From Arthrobacter sp. (GTDB lineage Bacteria > Actinomycetota > Actinomycetes > Actinomycetales > Micrococcaceae): DNA of 64,000 nt. Below the pieces are notes generated by a model. That model was given only the letters and a program-made list of their open reading frames with translations, was not told the DNA's origin and did no database searches. A program made the translations under genes and the position numbers. This document shows, piece after piece, positions 53,212 through 62,527 of this stretch. The stretch covers positions 1 to 64,000 of the forward strand of contig JAHFUZ010000007.1 of the NCBI GenBank assembly GCA_023264815.1, given 5' to 3'. The number at the start of each line of letters is the position of its first letter. The stretch's first letter is position 1.

Positions 53212-54411
53212 ATGGCTTCGACTTTGACCGCAAATGATTCCTCTGTCTCGCTTATGCCGCTGGTTGAGCCCGCCCCTGAGCTGACTTCGGCCGAGGTTGA
53301 ACGGTACTCACGGCACCTCATCATTCCCGAAATCGGCGCGGTGGGGCAGCGCAGGCTCAAGAACGCCAGGGTGCTGGTTATTGGCGCCGGGGGACTGGGC
53401 TCGCCCGCGCTGCTGTACCTGGCGGCCGCAGGAGTGGGCACCCTGGGCATCATCGACGACGACCACGTGGACCTCAGCAACCTCCAGCGCCAGGTGATCC
53501 ACGGGGTGGCGGACGTTGGCCGGGCCAAGATCGAATCCGCCCGGGATGCCATTGCGGCCCTGAACCCGCTGGTGGACGTCCGGCTGCACAACGTCCGCCT
53601 GGACGCCGCGAACGCCCTGGAGCTGTTCGCGGACTATGACCTTATCCTCGACGGCGCGGACAACTTCGCCACCCGCTACCTGGTCAACGATGCCGCCGCC
53701 ATCCTGGGGAAGCCCTACGTGTGGGGGTCGATTTTCCGCTTCGACGGGCAGGTCAGCGTCTTCTGGGAGAAGCACGGGCCCACCTACCGCGACCTCTACC
53801 CTGAAGCCCCGCCCGCCGGTTCCGTGCCCTCCTGCGGCGAGGGCGGCGTCTTTGGCATGCTCTGCGCTGCCGTGGGATCACTCATGGTGACCGAGGCAGT
53901 GAAGCTCATTACCGGCGTCGGGCGTTCACTGCTGGGCCGGGTGGCACTCTTCGACGCATTGGGCGGCAGTTGGCGCGAGATCCGCGTCTCCAAGGATCCG
54001 GCCGCCGAACCGATCACGGAACTGACCGACTACGAGGCCTTCTGCGGCATCACGCCCGCGGTCTCCGCAGATACCGGGCACACGGTCACGGCGACCCAGC
54101 TGGCCACCATGCTGGCGTCGCGCAAAGCGGGCCTGAAGGACTTCGACCTGGTGGACGTCAGGGAAACCGGCGAGCACGACATCGTCAGCATCGACGGTTC
54201 GGTTCTCATCCCGCAGGGGAGGATCCTGGCCGGGGAGGCCTGGGCGGAACTGCCGCAGGACAGAGACATTGTGTTCCACTGCAAAGCCGGCACACGCTCA
54301 GCCAACGTCCTGGACGCTGCGCGGAAGGCCGGGTACCAGCGGGTGAGCCATCTCGACGGCGGGATCCTCGCCTGGGTGCGGGACGTGGAGCCGCAAAAGC
54401 CCGTCTACTAA
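53212..54411 (+). CDS. moeZ: Adenylyltransferase/sulfurtransferase MoeZ
   Basis: The 399-residue fusion has an E1-like domain at about residues 25-270 (nucleotide loop V-I-G-A-G-G-L-G-S, D-D-D-H-V-D-L-S-N-L-Q-R-Q, D-G-A-D-N-F-A-T-R) and a rhodanese domain at about 290-395 with active Cys357 in H-C-K-A-G-T-R. It activates the C-terminus of ubiquitin-like sulfur carriers and loads sulfur. Known carriers in mycobacteria are MoaD- and CysO-type proteins. With no thiF in the thiamine operon, ThiS is a plausible additional client here (inference). Confidence 0.92.
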   Translation: MASTLTANDSSVSLMPLVEPAPELTSAEVERYSRHLIIPEIGAVGQRRLKNARVLVIGAGGLGSPALLYLAAAGVGTLGIIDDDHVDLSNLQRQVIHGVADVGRAKIESARDAIAALNPLVDVRLHNVRLDAANALELFADYDLILDGADNFATRYLVNDAAAILGKPYVWGSIFRFDGQVSVFWEKHGPTYRDLYPEAPPAGSVPSCGEGGVFGMLCAAVGSLMVTEAVKLITGVGRSLLGRVALFDALGGSWREIRVSKDPAAEPITELTDYEAFCGITPAVSADTGHTVTATQLATMLASRKAGLKDFDLVDVRETGEHDIVSIDGSVLIPQGRILAGEAWAELPQDRDIVFHCKAGTRSANVLDAARKAGYQRVSHLDGGILAWVRDVEPQKPVY

Positions 54412-54460
54412 TACTCTTCATCTGACTGACTCACCACCAGCCTGACGTAGGGGGACTTGA

Positions 54461-54562
54461 AACGCTCTCTCACCTGATGCGGGATTTTTCCAAACGCTCT
54501 CTCACTTTCTTGAAGGAAGTGGGAGAGCGTTGCCGTAAAAACCGCATCAAGTGAGAGAGGGT
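54461..54562. repeat. Nested palindrome, REP-like or double terminator
   Basis: The inner hairpin spans 54493-54531: 17 pairs (two G-U) around a five-base loop, starting AACGCTCTCTCAC. It is flanked by an outer inverted repeat: CTCTCTCAC, one mismatch, TGATGCGG (54465-54482) pairs with CCGCATCA...GTGAGAGAG (54542-54559). ACGCTCTCTCAC thus occurs twice directly and in degenerate inverse form twice. The element fills most of the gap between the convergent moeZ and hemA genes. It could form a cruciform or a branched RNA structure on either strand. Confidence 0.75.
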
Positions 54563-54601
54563 CGCCGGGGGAGGGCGGGGACTTCGGCGGGGATGGCGGG
54601 G

Positions 54602-55924
54602 TCAGGCGGTGGCGGTGCCGCGGTGATCCACCGGGCACTCGGCCTGGGCGGCCTGGGCCTCGGCGGCAGGCTTTTCCACGGTGATGCCGTAAAGGGTTTC
54701 GAGTGCGGCAACGTAGTCGTCCTGCTGGCCGTTGGCTGCCAGCTCGCGGGCACGGACAGTAGGCACGTGCAGCAGTTGCTTGACCATCCTGCGGAGCGCG
54801 AATTCCACTTCCTCGGCCGCCGCGGTGCAGCCGTGGCGGGCGCGGACGCGTTCCATTTCAGCGTCCAGGACATTCATGGTGTGCCGGCGGAGTGCCACGA
54901 TGGCCGAGTCCACGGACCGGGCTTCCCGTTCCTGCTCGAAAGCCTGCGCCGCGCCGGACACAATGCCGCTGGCCCGCGTCAATGATTCGGCCTGTTCCTG
55001 GGGAGCGGCCAAACGTACGGACTCCAGCGTCAGCAGCTCCACACCGTCGAGCTGGCCCACTTCCGGGTCAAAGTCATGGGTCAGGGCGAGGTCGATGGCG
55101 ATCAGCGGCTGGGTGGACAGGGCCCGGACCTGGGCAAGTTCATGGGCTTCAACCCGGGTGTCCGAGCCGCTGCAGCCGATCATGACGTCGGCAGCGGCCA
55201 CGGCGGGCGAGAGGGAATGGGAGTCGAGCGCTGTTCCGCCGCGGGTGGCAACGAATGCTTCGGCCCGGCCCGATGAGGAGAAGACGGAGATGTCAGTGCA
55301 GCCGCGTTCCCGCAGCAAGGCCATGGTGGCTCCGGCGTAGGCACCGGTGCCGAACAGGACCACCTTCTTCGCCGGCCAGTCCGGGTTCTCGGACAGATCC
55401 GTTGCGAGGTCCAGTGCGACTGAGACGATGGACAGGCCGCGGGAGCCGAGGGCAGTCTGCGCCCCCACATCCTTGGCGGTCTTCGACGCGGCCTGGAAGA
55501 GGCGGACCAGGCCGGAACTGGCGGTGCCCTCATGCTGCGCAGTGATCAGGGCCCGCCGGACCTGCCCGGCTATTTCGCGTTCGCCCACCACGGCGGAGTC
55601 GAGTCCGGCGCTGACGGCGAAAAGATGCTGGCTGACTTCCGGGCCGGTGCGGGTGCTGAACGCGCGGGAAACGACCTGTTCCGTGAGGCCGCTCAGGCCG
55701 CTGATCTGGGATACCAGGGCCGCCCTGGCCGCCTCGACGTCATCGGAGTGCGGCGCTTCACCGTAGATTTCGTAGCGGTTGCAGGTGGCAAGCACCACTG
55801 CGCCCGTCACTGCCGGCGATCCGGAGAGTGCGGACGTGGCGACCTCTGAAGCACCGTTGCTCAGCTGAGCAACGGTCTCAAGATCGATGTCGGCGTGTGT
55901 AGCCACCAATGAAAAAAGAACCAC
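54602..55924 (-). CDS. hemA: Glutamyl-tRNA reductase
   Basis: The 440-residue first enzyme of C5-pathway haem synthesis reduces glutamyl-tRNA to glutamate semialdehyde. Active-site Cys48 stands in [19 protein letters not shown] near residue 116, the NADPH-binding G-T-G-A-Y-A-G near 192 and the C-terminal dimerisation helix follow. It is divergent from hemE and the other haem genes. hemL, the next step, is not in the window. Confidence 0.95.
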   Translation of the reverse strand: MVLFSLVATHADIDLETVAQLSNGASEVATSALSGSPAVTGAVVLATCNRYEIYGEAPHSDDVEAARAALVSQISGLSGLTEQVVSRAFSTRTGPEVSQHLFAVSAGLDSAVVGEREIAGQVRRALITAQHEGTASSGLVRLFQAASKTAKDVGAQTALGSRGLSIVSVALDLATDLSENPDWPAKKVVLFGTGAYAGATMALLRERGCTDISVFSSSGRAEAFVATRGGTALDSHSLSPAVAAADVMIGCSGSDTRVEAHELAQVRALSTQPLIAIDLALTHDFDPEVGQLDGVELLTLESVRLAAPQEQAESLTRASGIVSGAAQAFEQEREARSVDSAIVALRRHTMNVLDAEMERVRARHGCTAAAEEVEFALRRMVKQLLHVPTVRARELAANGQQDDYVAALETLYGITVEKPAAEAQAAQAECPVDHRGTATA

Positions 55925-56082
55925 AGCAGGACAATCATAGCTTTTTCGTGGCGAGGTAGAACAACCCCGGGCATGCAGGCCCGGCGCGTCAGCCTATGAA
56001 TCGCGTCACGTGGCGTCGAAAGCCACCACAGGTGACAGGCTGTCGTTATCTTTTGGGCCGGATTTTGGGCACAATCAGAGGC

Positions 56083-57189
56083 ATGACTTCCAGCTCCGCC
56101 GTGTCCAATGCCGTGTCCAAAGACGGTGCGCTGTCCGCCAGCCACCCCCTGATGGACGGACGCACCGCAGATTCGCCGCTGATCAGCGCTTACCGCGGCG
56201 GCAAACCGTCGCGCCGGCCGGTGTGGTTCATGCGGCAGGCCGGACGCTCCCTGCCGGAGTACCTGAAGGTGCGCGAAGGTGTGGCCATGCTGGACTCGTG
56301 CCTGCGGCCGGAACTGGCGTCCGAGATCACGCTGCAGCCGGTCCGCCGCCACGACGTTGACGCGGCCATCTTCTTCTCCGACATCGTGATCCCGCTGAAG
56401 CTCGCGGGCATCGGCGTGGACATTGTTCCCGGTGTGGGGCCCGTCCTGGACAAGCCCGTGCGCACTGCCGAGGACGTCGCCGCCCTGCCGCAGCTGACGT
56501 GGGAGGCACTGGAGCCCATTCGGGAAGCGGTCCGCCTGACCGTGGCGGAACTGGGCAAGACGCCGCTGATCGGCTTCGCCGGCGCGCCGTTTACCCTGGC
56601 TGCCTACATGGTGGAAGGCAAACCCTCCCGGGACCACCTGGGCCCGCGCACCATGATGCACGCCGACCCGGCAACCTGGGCGGCGCTGGCCAACTGGGCC
56701 GCGGACGCTTCCGGACTGTTCCTTCGCGCTCAACTCGAGGCGGGTGCCTCCGCGGGGCAGCTGTTTGATTCCTGGGCAGGATCGCTGGGCCTGGCCGATT
56801 ATACGAAGTATGTGGCACCGGCCTCTGCCCGCGCCCTGGATCACGTCCGCCACCTCGGCGCACCGCTGGTCCACTTCGGCACCGGCACCTCAGAACTCCT
56901 GGTTGCCATGCGCGACGTTGGCGTGGACGTGGTGGGCGTGGACTACCGCCTGCCACTGGACGAGGCCAACCGCCGCCTGGGCGGAACGGTACCGCTGCAG
57001 GGAAACATCGATCCCGCCCTGCTGTCTGCGCCTTGGGAAGTCCTTGAGGCCCACGTGCGCGAGGTCATCGCGGCCGGTGCCTCAGCGCCCGGGCACGTCC
57101 TGAACCTTGGCCATGGCGTGCCGCCCGAAACGGACCCTGCCGTCCTCACCCGGGTTGTTGAACTCATCCACTCCATTTCCGCGGAGTAG
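56083..57189 (+). CDS. hemE: Uroporphyrinogen decarboxylase
   Basis: The 368-residue product from ATG 56083 (after AGAGG) converts uroporphyrinogen III to coproporphyrinogen III. Signature regions are P-V-W-F-M-R-Q-A-G-R-S-L-P-E-Y near residue 46, F-S-D-I-V-I-P near 105, G-F-A-G-A-P-F-T-L near 165 and L-N-L-G-H-G-V near 342. The frame is open upstream to 55996, but this gives non-family residues. The next gene starts 4 bases after the stop. Confidence 0.95.
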   Translation: MTSSSAVSNAVSKDGALSASHPLMDGRTADSPLISAYRGGKPSRRPVWFMRQAGRSLPEYLKVREGVAMLDSCLRPELASEITLQPVRRHDVDAAIFFSDIVIPLKLAGIGVDIVPGVGPVLDKPVRTAEDVAALPQLTWEALEPIREAVRLTVAELGKTPLIGFAGAPFTLAAYMVEGKPSRDHLGPRTMMHADPATWAALANWAADASGLFLRAQLEAGASAGQLFDSWAGSLGLADYTKYVAPASARALDHVRHLGAPLVHFGTGTSELLVAMRDVGVDVVGVDYRLPLDEANRRLGGTVPLQGNIDPALLSAPWEVLEAHVREVIAAGASAPGHVLNLGHGVPPETDPAVLTRVVELIHSISAE

Positions 57190-57193
57190 AGGC

Positions 57194-58633
57194 GTGGGCA
57201 GTTCGATGACCGCGGCCCAGCCCGCCCTCGTCCTGGGCGGCGGGATCGCAGGCCTGGTTGCGGCCCGGGAATTGGCTGCCGCCGGCCACGCGGTAACCGT
57301 CCTGGAGGCCACCGCCGAATGGGGCGGCTGCGTGGGCAGCCACGTGGTGGCCGGCCTCACGCTGGACAGCGGCGCCGAGTCCTTCGCCACGCGCTCCACC
57401 GCAGTGGCCGACCTTGCAGCTGAACTTGGGCTCGCCGGCAGCATCGTTGCACCCCGGCCCGGCGGTGCGTGGGTGCAGCTTCCGGAAGGCCCGCGCGAAC
57501 TGCCCAAAACCGGCGTCCTGGGCATTCCCGCCAATCCTTGGGATCCGGAGGTCCGGCGTTCGCTGGGATTGCTGGGCTCATTCAGGGCGTCATGGGATAA
57601 GTACCTGCCGGCCAGAATCGGTGCGTCCGCGGAGGTCACCAGTGTTGCGGCTCTGGTTCGGGCGCGAATGGGCCGCCGGGTCCTGGAACGGCTGGTGGCC
57701 CCCGTGGTGGGCGGCGTGCACTCCGCGGACCCGGGCCTCCTTGACGTCGACATGGTGGCCCCCGGACTGCGGGCGGGGATCCGTGAACACGGTTCGCTGG
57801 CCGCTGCGGTTGCCGCCGAGCGCAGCGGCGCCGGTGGACGGTCCGTGGCGAAGGCGGGTTCCGCCGTCGCGGGCCTCGAAAACGGGATGCACACCCTGGT
57901 GGCTGCCCTGCTGCAGCATCTCCGCGAACGCGGTGTCACGCTGCTGACAGGTTCGGCCGCGCGTGCCGTGAAGCGGACGTCGGATGGCTGGCGCGTCACC
58001 GCAGGCGATACAACGTACGACGCCGGCCTGCTGGTGGTGGCGCTCCCGGGTCCCGCCGCCGTCGGGCTGCTCCAGGATGCCGTCCCCGCACTCGCCGGAC
58101 GGAGCCCGGAGAAAGGACCTGACGTCCGCCTCGTCACACTGGTGGTGGACCTGCCCGAACTGGACCGCAGGCCGCGGGGAACCGGCGTCCTGGTGGCACC
58201 CCAGACGCCCGGCATTCAGGCAAAGGCACTCACTCACGCCACTGCCAAGTGGGACTGGCTGGCCGCCGCGGCCGGGCCGGGGACACATGTGCTCCGGCTC
58301 TCGTACGGCCGGCTGGATGGTGCGGGGCCCGGTGGGGAAACTGCTGCTTCGGCCACGGAAACGGATGCCGATCTCCTGGCCGCTGCCCTGCGGGACGCCT
58401 GCACGCTGCTGGAGGTTCCGGTGCAGGAGCAGGACATTGTGGGCTGGGACGTTGTCCGGTGGCAAGGTGCCCTGCCGTTCGCGGCGGTGGGCCACAAAGC
58501 CCGGGTGGCCGGAGTCCGGAAACTCTGCGCGGCAGAGGCCGGACTTGCCCTGGTGGGCGGATGGGTGGCAGGCAACGGGCTGGCCGCCGTTGTCACTGAC
58601 ACGCGAAAAGAAATTCGCAGCCTCCTGACCTGA
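57194..58633 (+). CDS. cgoX: Coproporphyrinogen III oxidase (HemY/HemG-type flavoprotein)
   Basis: The 479-residue product starts at GTG 57194; ATG 57206 is an alternative. The N-terminal FAD site is L-V-L-G-G-G-I-A-G-L-V-A-A-R, followed by E-A-T-A-E-W-G-G near residue 44. A protoporphyrinogen-oxidase-like fold with V-G-G-V-H-S-A-D-P near 170 and the C-terminal FAD motif G-G-W-V-A-G-N-G follow. In Gram-positive bacteria this enzyme oxidises coproporphyrinogen III to coproporphyrin III, which fits ChdC and CpfC nearby. A hairpin follows the gene. Confidence 0.9.
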   Translation: MGSSMTAAQPALVLGGGIAGLVAARELAAAGHAVTVLEATAEWGGCVGSHVVAGLTLDSGAESFATRSTAVADLAAELGLAGSIVAPRPGGAWVQLPEGPRELPKTGVLGIPANPWDPEVRRSLGLLGSFRASWDKYLPARIGASAEVTSVAALVRARMGRRVLERLVAPVVGGVHSADPGLLDVDMVAPGLRAGIREHGSLAAAVAAERSGAGGRSVAKAGSAVAGLENGMHTLVAALLQHLRERGVTLLTGSAARAVKRTSDGWRVTAGDTTYDAGLLVVALPGPAAVGLLQDAVPALAGRSPEKGPDVRLVTLVVDLPELDRRPRGTGVLVAPQTPGIQAKALTHATAKWDWLAAAAGPGTHVLRLSYGRLDGAGPGGETAASATETDADLLAAALRDACTLLEVPVQEQDIVGWDVVRWQGALPFAAVGHKARVAGVRKLCAAEAGLALVGGWVAGNGLAAVVTDTRKEIRSLLT

Positions 58634-58664
58634 TCATCGCCCCTGTTCAGCGGATTGTGGTCCT

Positions 58665-58697
58665 TCCGGGAGCCGCTCCCGGAGGCGCTTTTCGGTT
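58665..58697 (+). terminator. Terminator after cgoX
   Basis: TCCGGGAG (58665-58672) pairs with CTCCCGGA (58676-58683) around CCG, followed by GGCGCTTTTCGGTTTT. It separates hemE-cgoX from the secreted-protein gene, so the haem cluster is at least two transcription units. Confidence 0.7.
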
Positions 58698-58734
58698 TTC
58701 AATCCGCCCCCTGATGTGGCTAGGGTCGATAACT

Positions 58735-59469
58735 ATGGTTATTGACAGGTCCGAGTTTTCCCGTTCCCGGACCAGTATCCATGGGGGACTCCGGCGCAGT
58801 GCTGCAGCAGCCGCCGTCGGAGCGGTACTGGTCCTGTCCGCTGGCGTGCCGGCAGCCCAGGCGGCTGACGGCAGCGCCGATTCCACCGGGGTCAGCAGCC
58901 TGCTGGGCGGCCTTCTCGGCGGACGTCCTTCAGACGCTCCTGAACCGACCCCCACACCCTCAGGCTCACCCGCTCCGACGGCCACGTCCTCACCGTCTCC
59001 TGCCCCCACGTCCACGGCCACGGCCCCCACCTCCGCCGCGCCGGCGCCGTCATCTCCATCAGCCCCTGCCAGCCCGGCACCCCAGGGTTCAACCCAGCCG
59101 GGTACGGCTCCCCAAGGTGCCGTCCCGCCGTCGGGCACCCCCGCGGCACCCGGGACAGCGTCGGACGCCGCCGCACCAACGGCAGGCACACAGCCGGGCG
59201 GCCAGTCCGGTGCCGCCGACGCCGGCGTGACAGAGCCCGCCAACCCGGACAACGGGTCGGCTGAAGACCAGCCCACCGGCTCGCAGAGCCCCAACGCCAC
59301 CCCTGTCTCAGGACCCGGGCGCCGTGGAAACGCACCTGCCAACAGGGAAAACATGGCGTCCGCCACCGCCGGGCCCGGAGTGGAAACCGCCAAGGTGCTG
59401 CTCGGTGTTGGCCTGGTGGGTTCGGCAGGTGCCGCCGGACTCCTGTTCGCCCGCATCCGCAAGTTCTGA
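58735..59469 (+). CDS. Secreted or surface protein with long Pro/Ser/Thr/Ala-rich region and C-terminal helix
   Basis: From ATG 58735 the product is 244 residues. A signal peptide (V-G-A-V-L-V-L-S-A-G-V-P-A-A-Q-A) ends near residue 45. About 160 residues of Pro/Thr/Ser/Ala/Gly-rich sequence without cysteines follow, then one hydrophobic helix (V-L-L-G-V-G-L-V-G-S-A-G-A-A-G-L-L) and a basic R-I-R-K-F end. This is the build of a wall-spanning, probably glycosylated surface protein anchored by its C-terminus. No LPxTG is present. It lies inside the haem cluster but has its own flanking terminator; I see no haem-binding motif. Confidence 0.75.
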   Translation: MVIDRSEFSRSRTSIHGGLRRSAAAAAVGAVLVLSAGVPAAQAADGSADSTGVSSLLGGLLGGRPSDAPEPTPTPSGSPAPTATSSPSPAPTSTATAPTSAAPAPSSPSAPASPAPQGSTQPGTAPQGAVPPSGTPAAPGTASDAAAPTAGTQPGGQSGAADAGVTEPANPDNGSAEDQPTGSQSPNATPVSGPGRRGNAPANRENMASATAGPGVETAKVLLGVGLVGSAGAAGLLFARIRKF

Positions 59470-59513
59470 GATCACGGGTGAAGGGCCCGCCCCGCCGCTG
59501 ACTGTGAATTTGG

Positions 59514-59538
59514 TTACTTCTACGTCTTGTAGAAGTGA
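59514..59538. promoter_or_regulatory. Palindrome upstream of chdC, candidate operator
   Basis: ACTTCTAC (59516-59523) and GTAGAAGT (59529-59536) are perfect inverse copies around GTCTT, extended to 10 pairs with a G-U. It ends 43 bases before the chdC start, in the place for an operator or 5' hairpin. No T run follows, so termination is unlikely. It does not look like a DtxR/IdeR box. Confidence 0.45.
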
Positions 59539-59580
59539 CTGGTTTCGACTTGGCGGTGAGGAACGGGCAAACTGGTAACC

Positions 59581-60282
59581 ATGAGCCACACTTCTGCCGA
59601 ATCTGTCACTAAAACCGAAGAATCAGCCGAGCAGTTCTTCACTCTCTGGACGGTTTTCAAACGCTCCGAAGCGCTCGTGCGCAGCGCTGACGCTGCCGCC
59701 GACTTCGACGCCCTCTTGTCCCGACTGGCGGAAGCCGGCGTGACGCATCGCGGAAGCTACGACGTCTCCGCCATGCGCGCCGACGCCGACGTGATGGTGT
59801 GGCTCCATGGGCCGAAGCCCGAAGACCTGCAGAAAGCCATCCGCGACATCCGCCGGAGCAAGCTCTTCGCCGGCACCGAGATTGTCTGGTCCGCCATGGG
59901 GGTTCACCGCGAGGCCGAGTTCGCCAAGAACCACACGCCCGCCTACTCCCGCGGCGTGGAGCCGGCCGAGTGGCTGTGCGTCTACCCGTTCGTGCGGTCC
60001 TATGAGTGGTACATCCTTCCGGAGGCAGAGCGCGGCAAGATGCTCCGCGACCACGGCCTGCTGGGCCGCGACTTCCCGCAGGTCATTTCCAACACCGTGT
60101 CCTCCTTCGCGCTGGGCGACTGGGAATGGATCCTGGGCCTGGAAGCTCCGGAGCTGGTGGACCTCGTGGACCTGATGCGCCACCTGCGCGCCACCGAAGC
60201 CCGCAACCACGTCCGGGAGGAAATCCCCTTCTACACCGGCCGCCGCATCAGCTCCGCCGAGATCGCCGAGGTCCTCGCATGA
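59581..60282 (+). CDS. chdC: Coproheme decarboxylase (HemQ/ChdC)
   Basis: The 233-residue member of the chlorite dismutase superfamily carries out the final step of the coproporphyrin-dependent route, turning coproheme into haem b with peroxide. Typical segments are F-F-T-L-W-T-V-F-K-R near residue 20, D-V-M-V-W-L-H-G near 73, Y-P-F-V-R-S-Y-E-W-Y near 136 with the conserved aromatic residues, and M-R-H-L-R-A-T-E-A near 199. It is coupled to the ferrochelatase gene by an ATGA overlap. Confidence 0.94.
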   Translation: MSHTSAESVTKTEESAEQFFTLWTVFKRSEALVRSADAAADFDALLSRLAEAGVTHRGSYDVSAMRADADVMVWLHGPKPEDLQKAIRDIRRSKLFAGTEIVWSAMGVHREAEFAKNHTPAYSRGVEPAEWLCVYPFVRSYEWYILPEAERGKMLRDHGLLGRDFPQVISNTVSSFALGDWEWILGLEAPELVDLVDLMRHLRATEARNHVREEIPFYTGRRISSAEIAEVLA

Positions 60283-61547
60283 GCAAGGATTCCCAGGCTG
60301 GCGTGGCAGCGGCAGCGATCAATCCCGTCACGGAGGCCGGACGGATGGCACCGAAGGACTACGACGGCGTCCTGCTGGCCTCCTTCGGCGGACCGGAAGG
60401 CCAGGAGGACGTCATCCCCTTCCTGCGCAATGTCACCCGCGGCCGGGGCATCCCGGACGAGCGCCTCGAAGAGGTCTCGCACCACTATCGCGCCAACGGC
60501 GGCATCAGCCCCATCAACCAGCAGAACCGCGAGCTCAAGGCCGCCCTCGAGGCAGAACTTGCAGCCCGCGGCATCGAGCTGCCCGTGCTGTGGGGCAACC
60601 GCAACTGGGATCCGTACATTCCGCAGACGCTGCAGGACGCGTACGACGCCGGGCACCGCAAACTGCTGATGGTCACCACCAGTGCCTACTCCTGTTACTC
60701 CAGCTGCCGCCAGTACCGCGAGGACATCGGCATGGCCCTGACGGAGACGGGCCTGGACGGCCGGCTCGAAGTGGACAAAGTGCGCCAGTACTTCGACCAC
60801 CCCGGATTTGTGGAGCCCTTCATCGAGGGCACCGCTGCCGGCCTCGCGGAGGTCCGCGCGCAGCTGGCCGCCGCCGGCACGCCGGATGCGTCCATCCAGG
60901 TCCTGTTCGCCACGCACTCCATCCCCACCCGGGATGCCGAGGCCGCCGGACGGTCCGAGGCCGAGCCGCGTGAATTCGACGAAGGCTCCGCCTACGTGGC
61001 CCAGCACCTTGCGACAGCCTCAGCCGTCATAGACAGGGTCAAGGCCGAGTCCGGCCTGACTGCACCGTGGTCCCTGGTGTACCAGTCGCGTTCCGGGGCC
61101 CCGCACGTGCCGTGGCTCGAACCCGACATCAACGACGCCATTGAAGAGCTGGCCGGCCAGGGCGTGAAGGGCATCGTCATCGTCCCGTTGGGCTTCGTCA
61201 GCGACCACATGGAAGTCGTCTGGGATCTTGACACCGAGGCCCTGGAAACCTGCCGCACCCTGGGCCTGGCCGCCACGCGCGTCCCAACGCCGGGCACGCA
61301 CCGGAAGTTCGTCAACGGACTCGTGGACCTCATCTCGGAGCGGACGCGTGCCAACAACATCGCCGACCGTCCCGCCCTGACCTCGCTGGGCCCTTGGTAC
61401 GACGTGTGCCGGCCCGGCTGCTGTGCCAATTTCCGCGGCGAAAAGCCGACCATCGCCGGAGCCGACACCACCGTGGGGACCGGGCATGACGACTACCCGG
61501 CCGGCGGCGCGGCTGCAGCCGCTGCCGGCGGAGAAGGCACGCTGTGA
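60279..61547 (+). CDS. cpfC: Coproporphyrin III ferrochelatase
   Basis: The 422-residue product from ATG 60279 inserts iron into coproporphyrin III. Landmarks are L-L-A-S-F-G-G-P-E near residue 31, W-G-N-R-N-W-D-P-Y near 106, F-A-T-H-S-I-P near 208 with the catalytic His, and V-P-L-G-F-V-S-D-H-M-E near 305. C377-x3-C381-C382 near the C-terminus, with Cys in the S-C-Y-S-S-C region, fit the [2Fe-2S] ligands known in actinobacterial ferrochelatases. Both ends overlap neighbours by 4 bases, so chdC, cpfC and hemC form one operon. Confidence 0.94.
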   Translation: MSKDSQAGVAAAAINPVTEAGRMAPKDYDGVLLASFGGPEGQEDVIPFLRNVTRGRGIPDERLEEVSHHYRANGGISPINQQNRELKAALEAELAARGIELPVLWGNRNWDPYIPQTLQDAYDAGHRKLLMVTTSAYSCYSSCRQYREDIGMALTETGLDGRLEVDKVRQYFDHPGFVEPFIEGTAAGLAEVRAQLAAAGTPDASIQVLFATHSIPTRDAEAAGRSEAEPREFDEGSAYVAQHLATASAVIDRVKAESGLTAPWSLVYQSRSGAPHVPWLEPDINDAIEELAGQGVKGIVIVPLGFVSDHMEVVWDLDTEALETCRTLGLAATRVPTPGTHRKFVNGLVDLISERTRANNIADRPALTSLGPWYDVCRPGCCANFRGEKPTIAGADTTVGTGHDDYPAGGAAAAAAGGEGTL

Positions 61548-62527
61548 CAGTCCGGATCGGAACCCGGGCCAGCAAACTTGCGCTGACCCAGACGCAGCAG
61601 ACCGCAGACCAGCTGGCTGCCGTGGGCGGCTTCCCCGTGGAGCTCGTGCACATCACCACCGAGGGTGACGTCAAGACCGGATCACTCTCCCAGATGGGCG
61701 GCACCGGCGTGTTTGTCGCTGCCCTGCGCGATGCCCTGCTGCAGGAAACCTGCGATGTTGCCGTCCATTCGCTCAAGGACCTGCCCACCGGTGCAGCACT
61801 CGGGCTGACCATCGCGGCGACGCCCAAGCGCGTGGACGTGCGGGATGTGCTGTGTTCACGGGACGGCCTGAAGCTGGCCGACCTGCCGCAGGGCGCCAAG
61901 GTGGGCACCGGTTCGCCCCGCCGCGCAGCGCAGTTGCGTGCCGCCCGGCCGGATCTGGACGTGCGGGACATCCGCGGCAACGTTGATACCCGCCTGGGCC
62001 GGGTTCCCGGCCTGCCGGGCAACGCCGAAAGCGCTCCTGGTGACCTGGACGCGGTGGTCCTGGCCGCCGCCGGCTTGGAGCGCATTGGCCGCCTGGACAC
62101 CGTCAGCGAATTCTTCGAGACCGATGTGATGCTGCCGGCCCCCGGGCAGGGCTCGCTCGCGATCGAATGCCGGACGGCCGATGCCCCGCGCAGGGCCGGT
62201 TCCACCGAAGGTTCCCAAGCAGTCCTGGCACAGGCTTTAGCCGCGCTCAACGACGAGGACACCCGCCTCGCCGTCACGGCGGAACGTGCCGTGCTGGCCC
62301 GCCTGGAGGCAGGCTGTGCCGCACCCGTGGGTGCCTTCGCCTACCGCAAGGGCAGCATGCTCCATCTCGAGGCGGCAGTGTGTGCCGTGGATGGCACCAG
62401 GACCGTGCGCGAAAAGAAGGCGACAGATGGATTGACGGAAGTCGGTGCCACGTTGCTCGGCATCGAGGTGGCCGAACTCCTGCTCGCCGCCGGCGCCGCG
62501 GAGATCGCGGACCTTGCCGCATCCTGA
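61544..62527 (+). CDS. hemC: Porphobilinogen deaminase (hydroxymethylbilane synthase)
   Basis: The 327-residue product begins at GTG 61544 (T-V-R-I-G-T-R-A-S-K-L-A-L-T-Q-T), overlapping cpfC. It polymerises four porphobilinogens on a dipyrromethane cofactor linked to the Cys of L-E-A-G-C-A-A-P near residue 256. V-H-S-L-K-D-L-P near 74 and G-S-P-R-R-A-A-Q-L near 122 are the substrate-binding signatures. hemD starts inside its 3' end. Confidence 0.95.
   Translation: MTVRIGTRASKLALTQTQQTADQLAAVGGFPVELVHITTEGDVKTGSLSQMGGTGVFVAALRDALLQETCDVAVHSLKDLPTGAALGLTIAATPKRVDVRDVLCSRDGLKLADLPQGAKVGTGSPRRAAQLRAARPDLDVRDIRGNVDTRLGRVPGLPGNAESAPGDLDAVVLAAAGLERIGRLDTVSEFFETDVMLPAPGQGSLAIECRTADAPRRAGSTEGSQAVLAQALAALNDEDTRLAVTAERAVLARLEAGCAAPVGAFAYRKGSMLHLEAAVCAVDGTRTVREKKATDGLTEVGATLLGIEVAELLLAAGAAEIADLAAS

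Noticed and set aside
55925..56082. Looked for a Rex-type operator between hemA and hemE
   Set aside because: No TTGTGA-n6-TCACAA-like palindrome is present.
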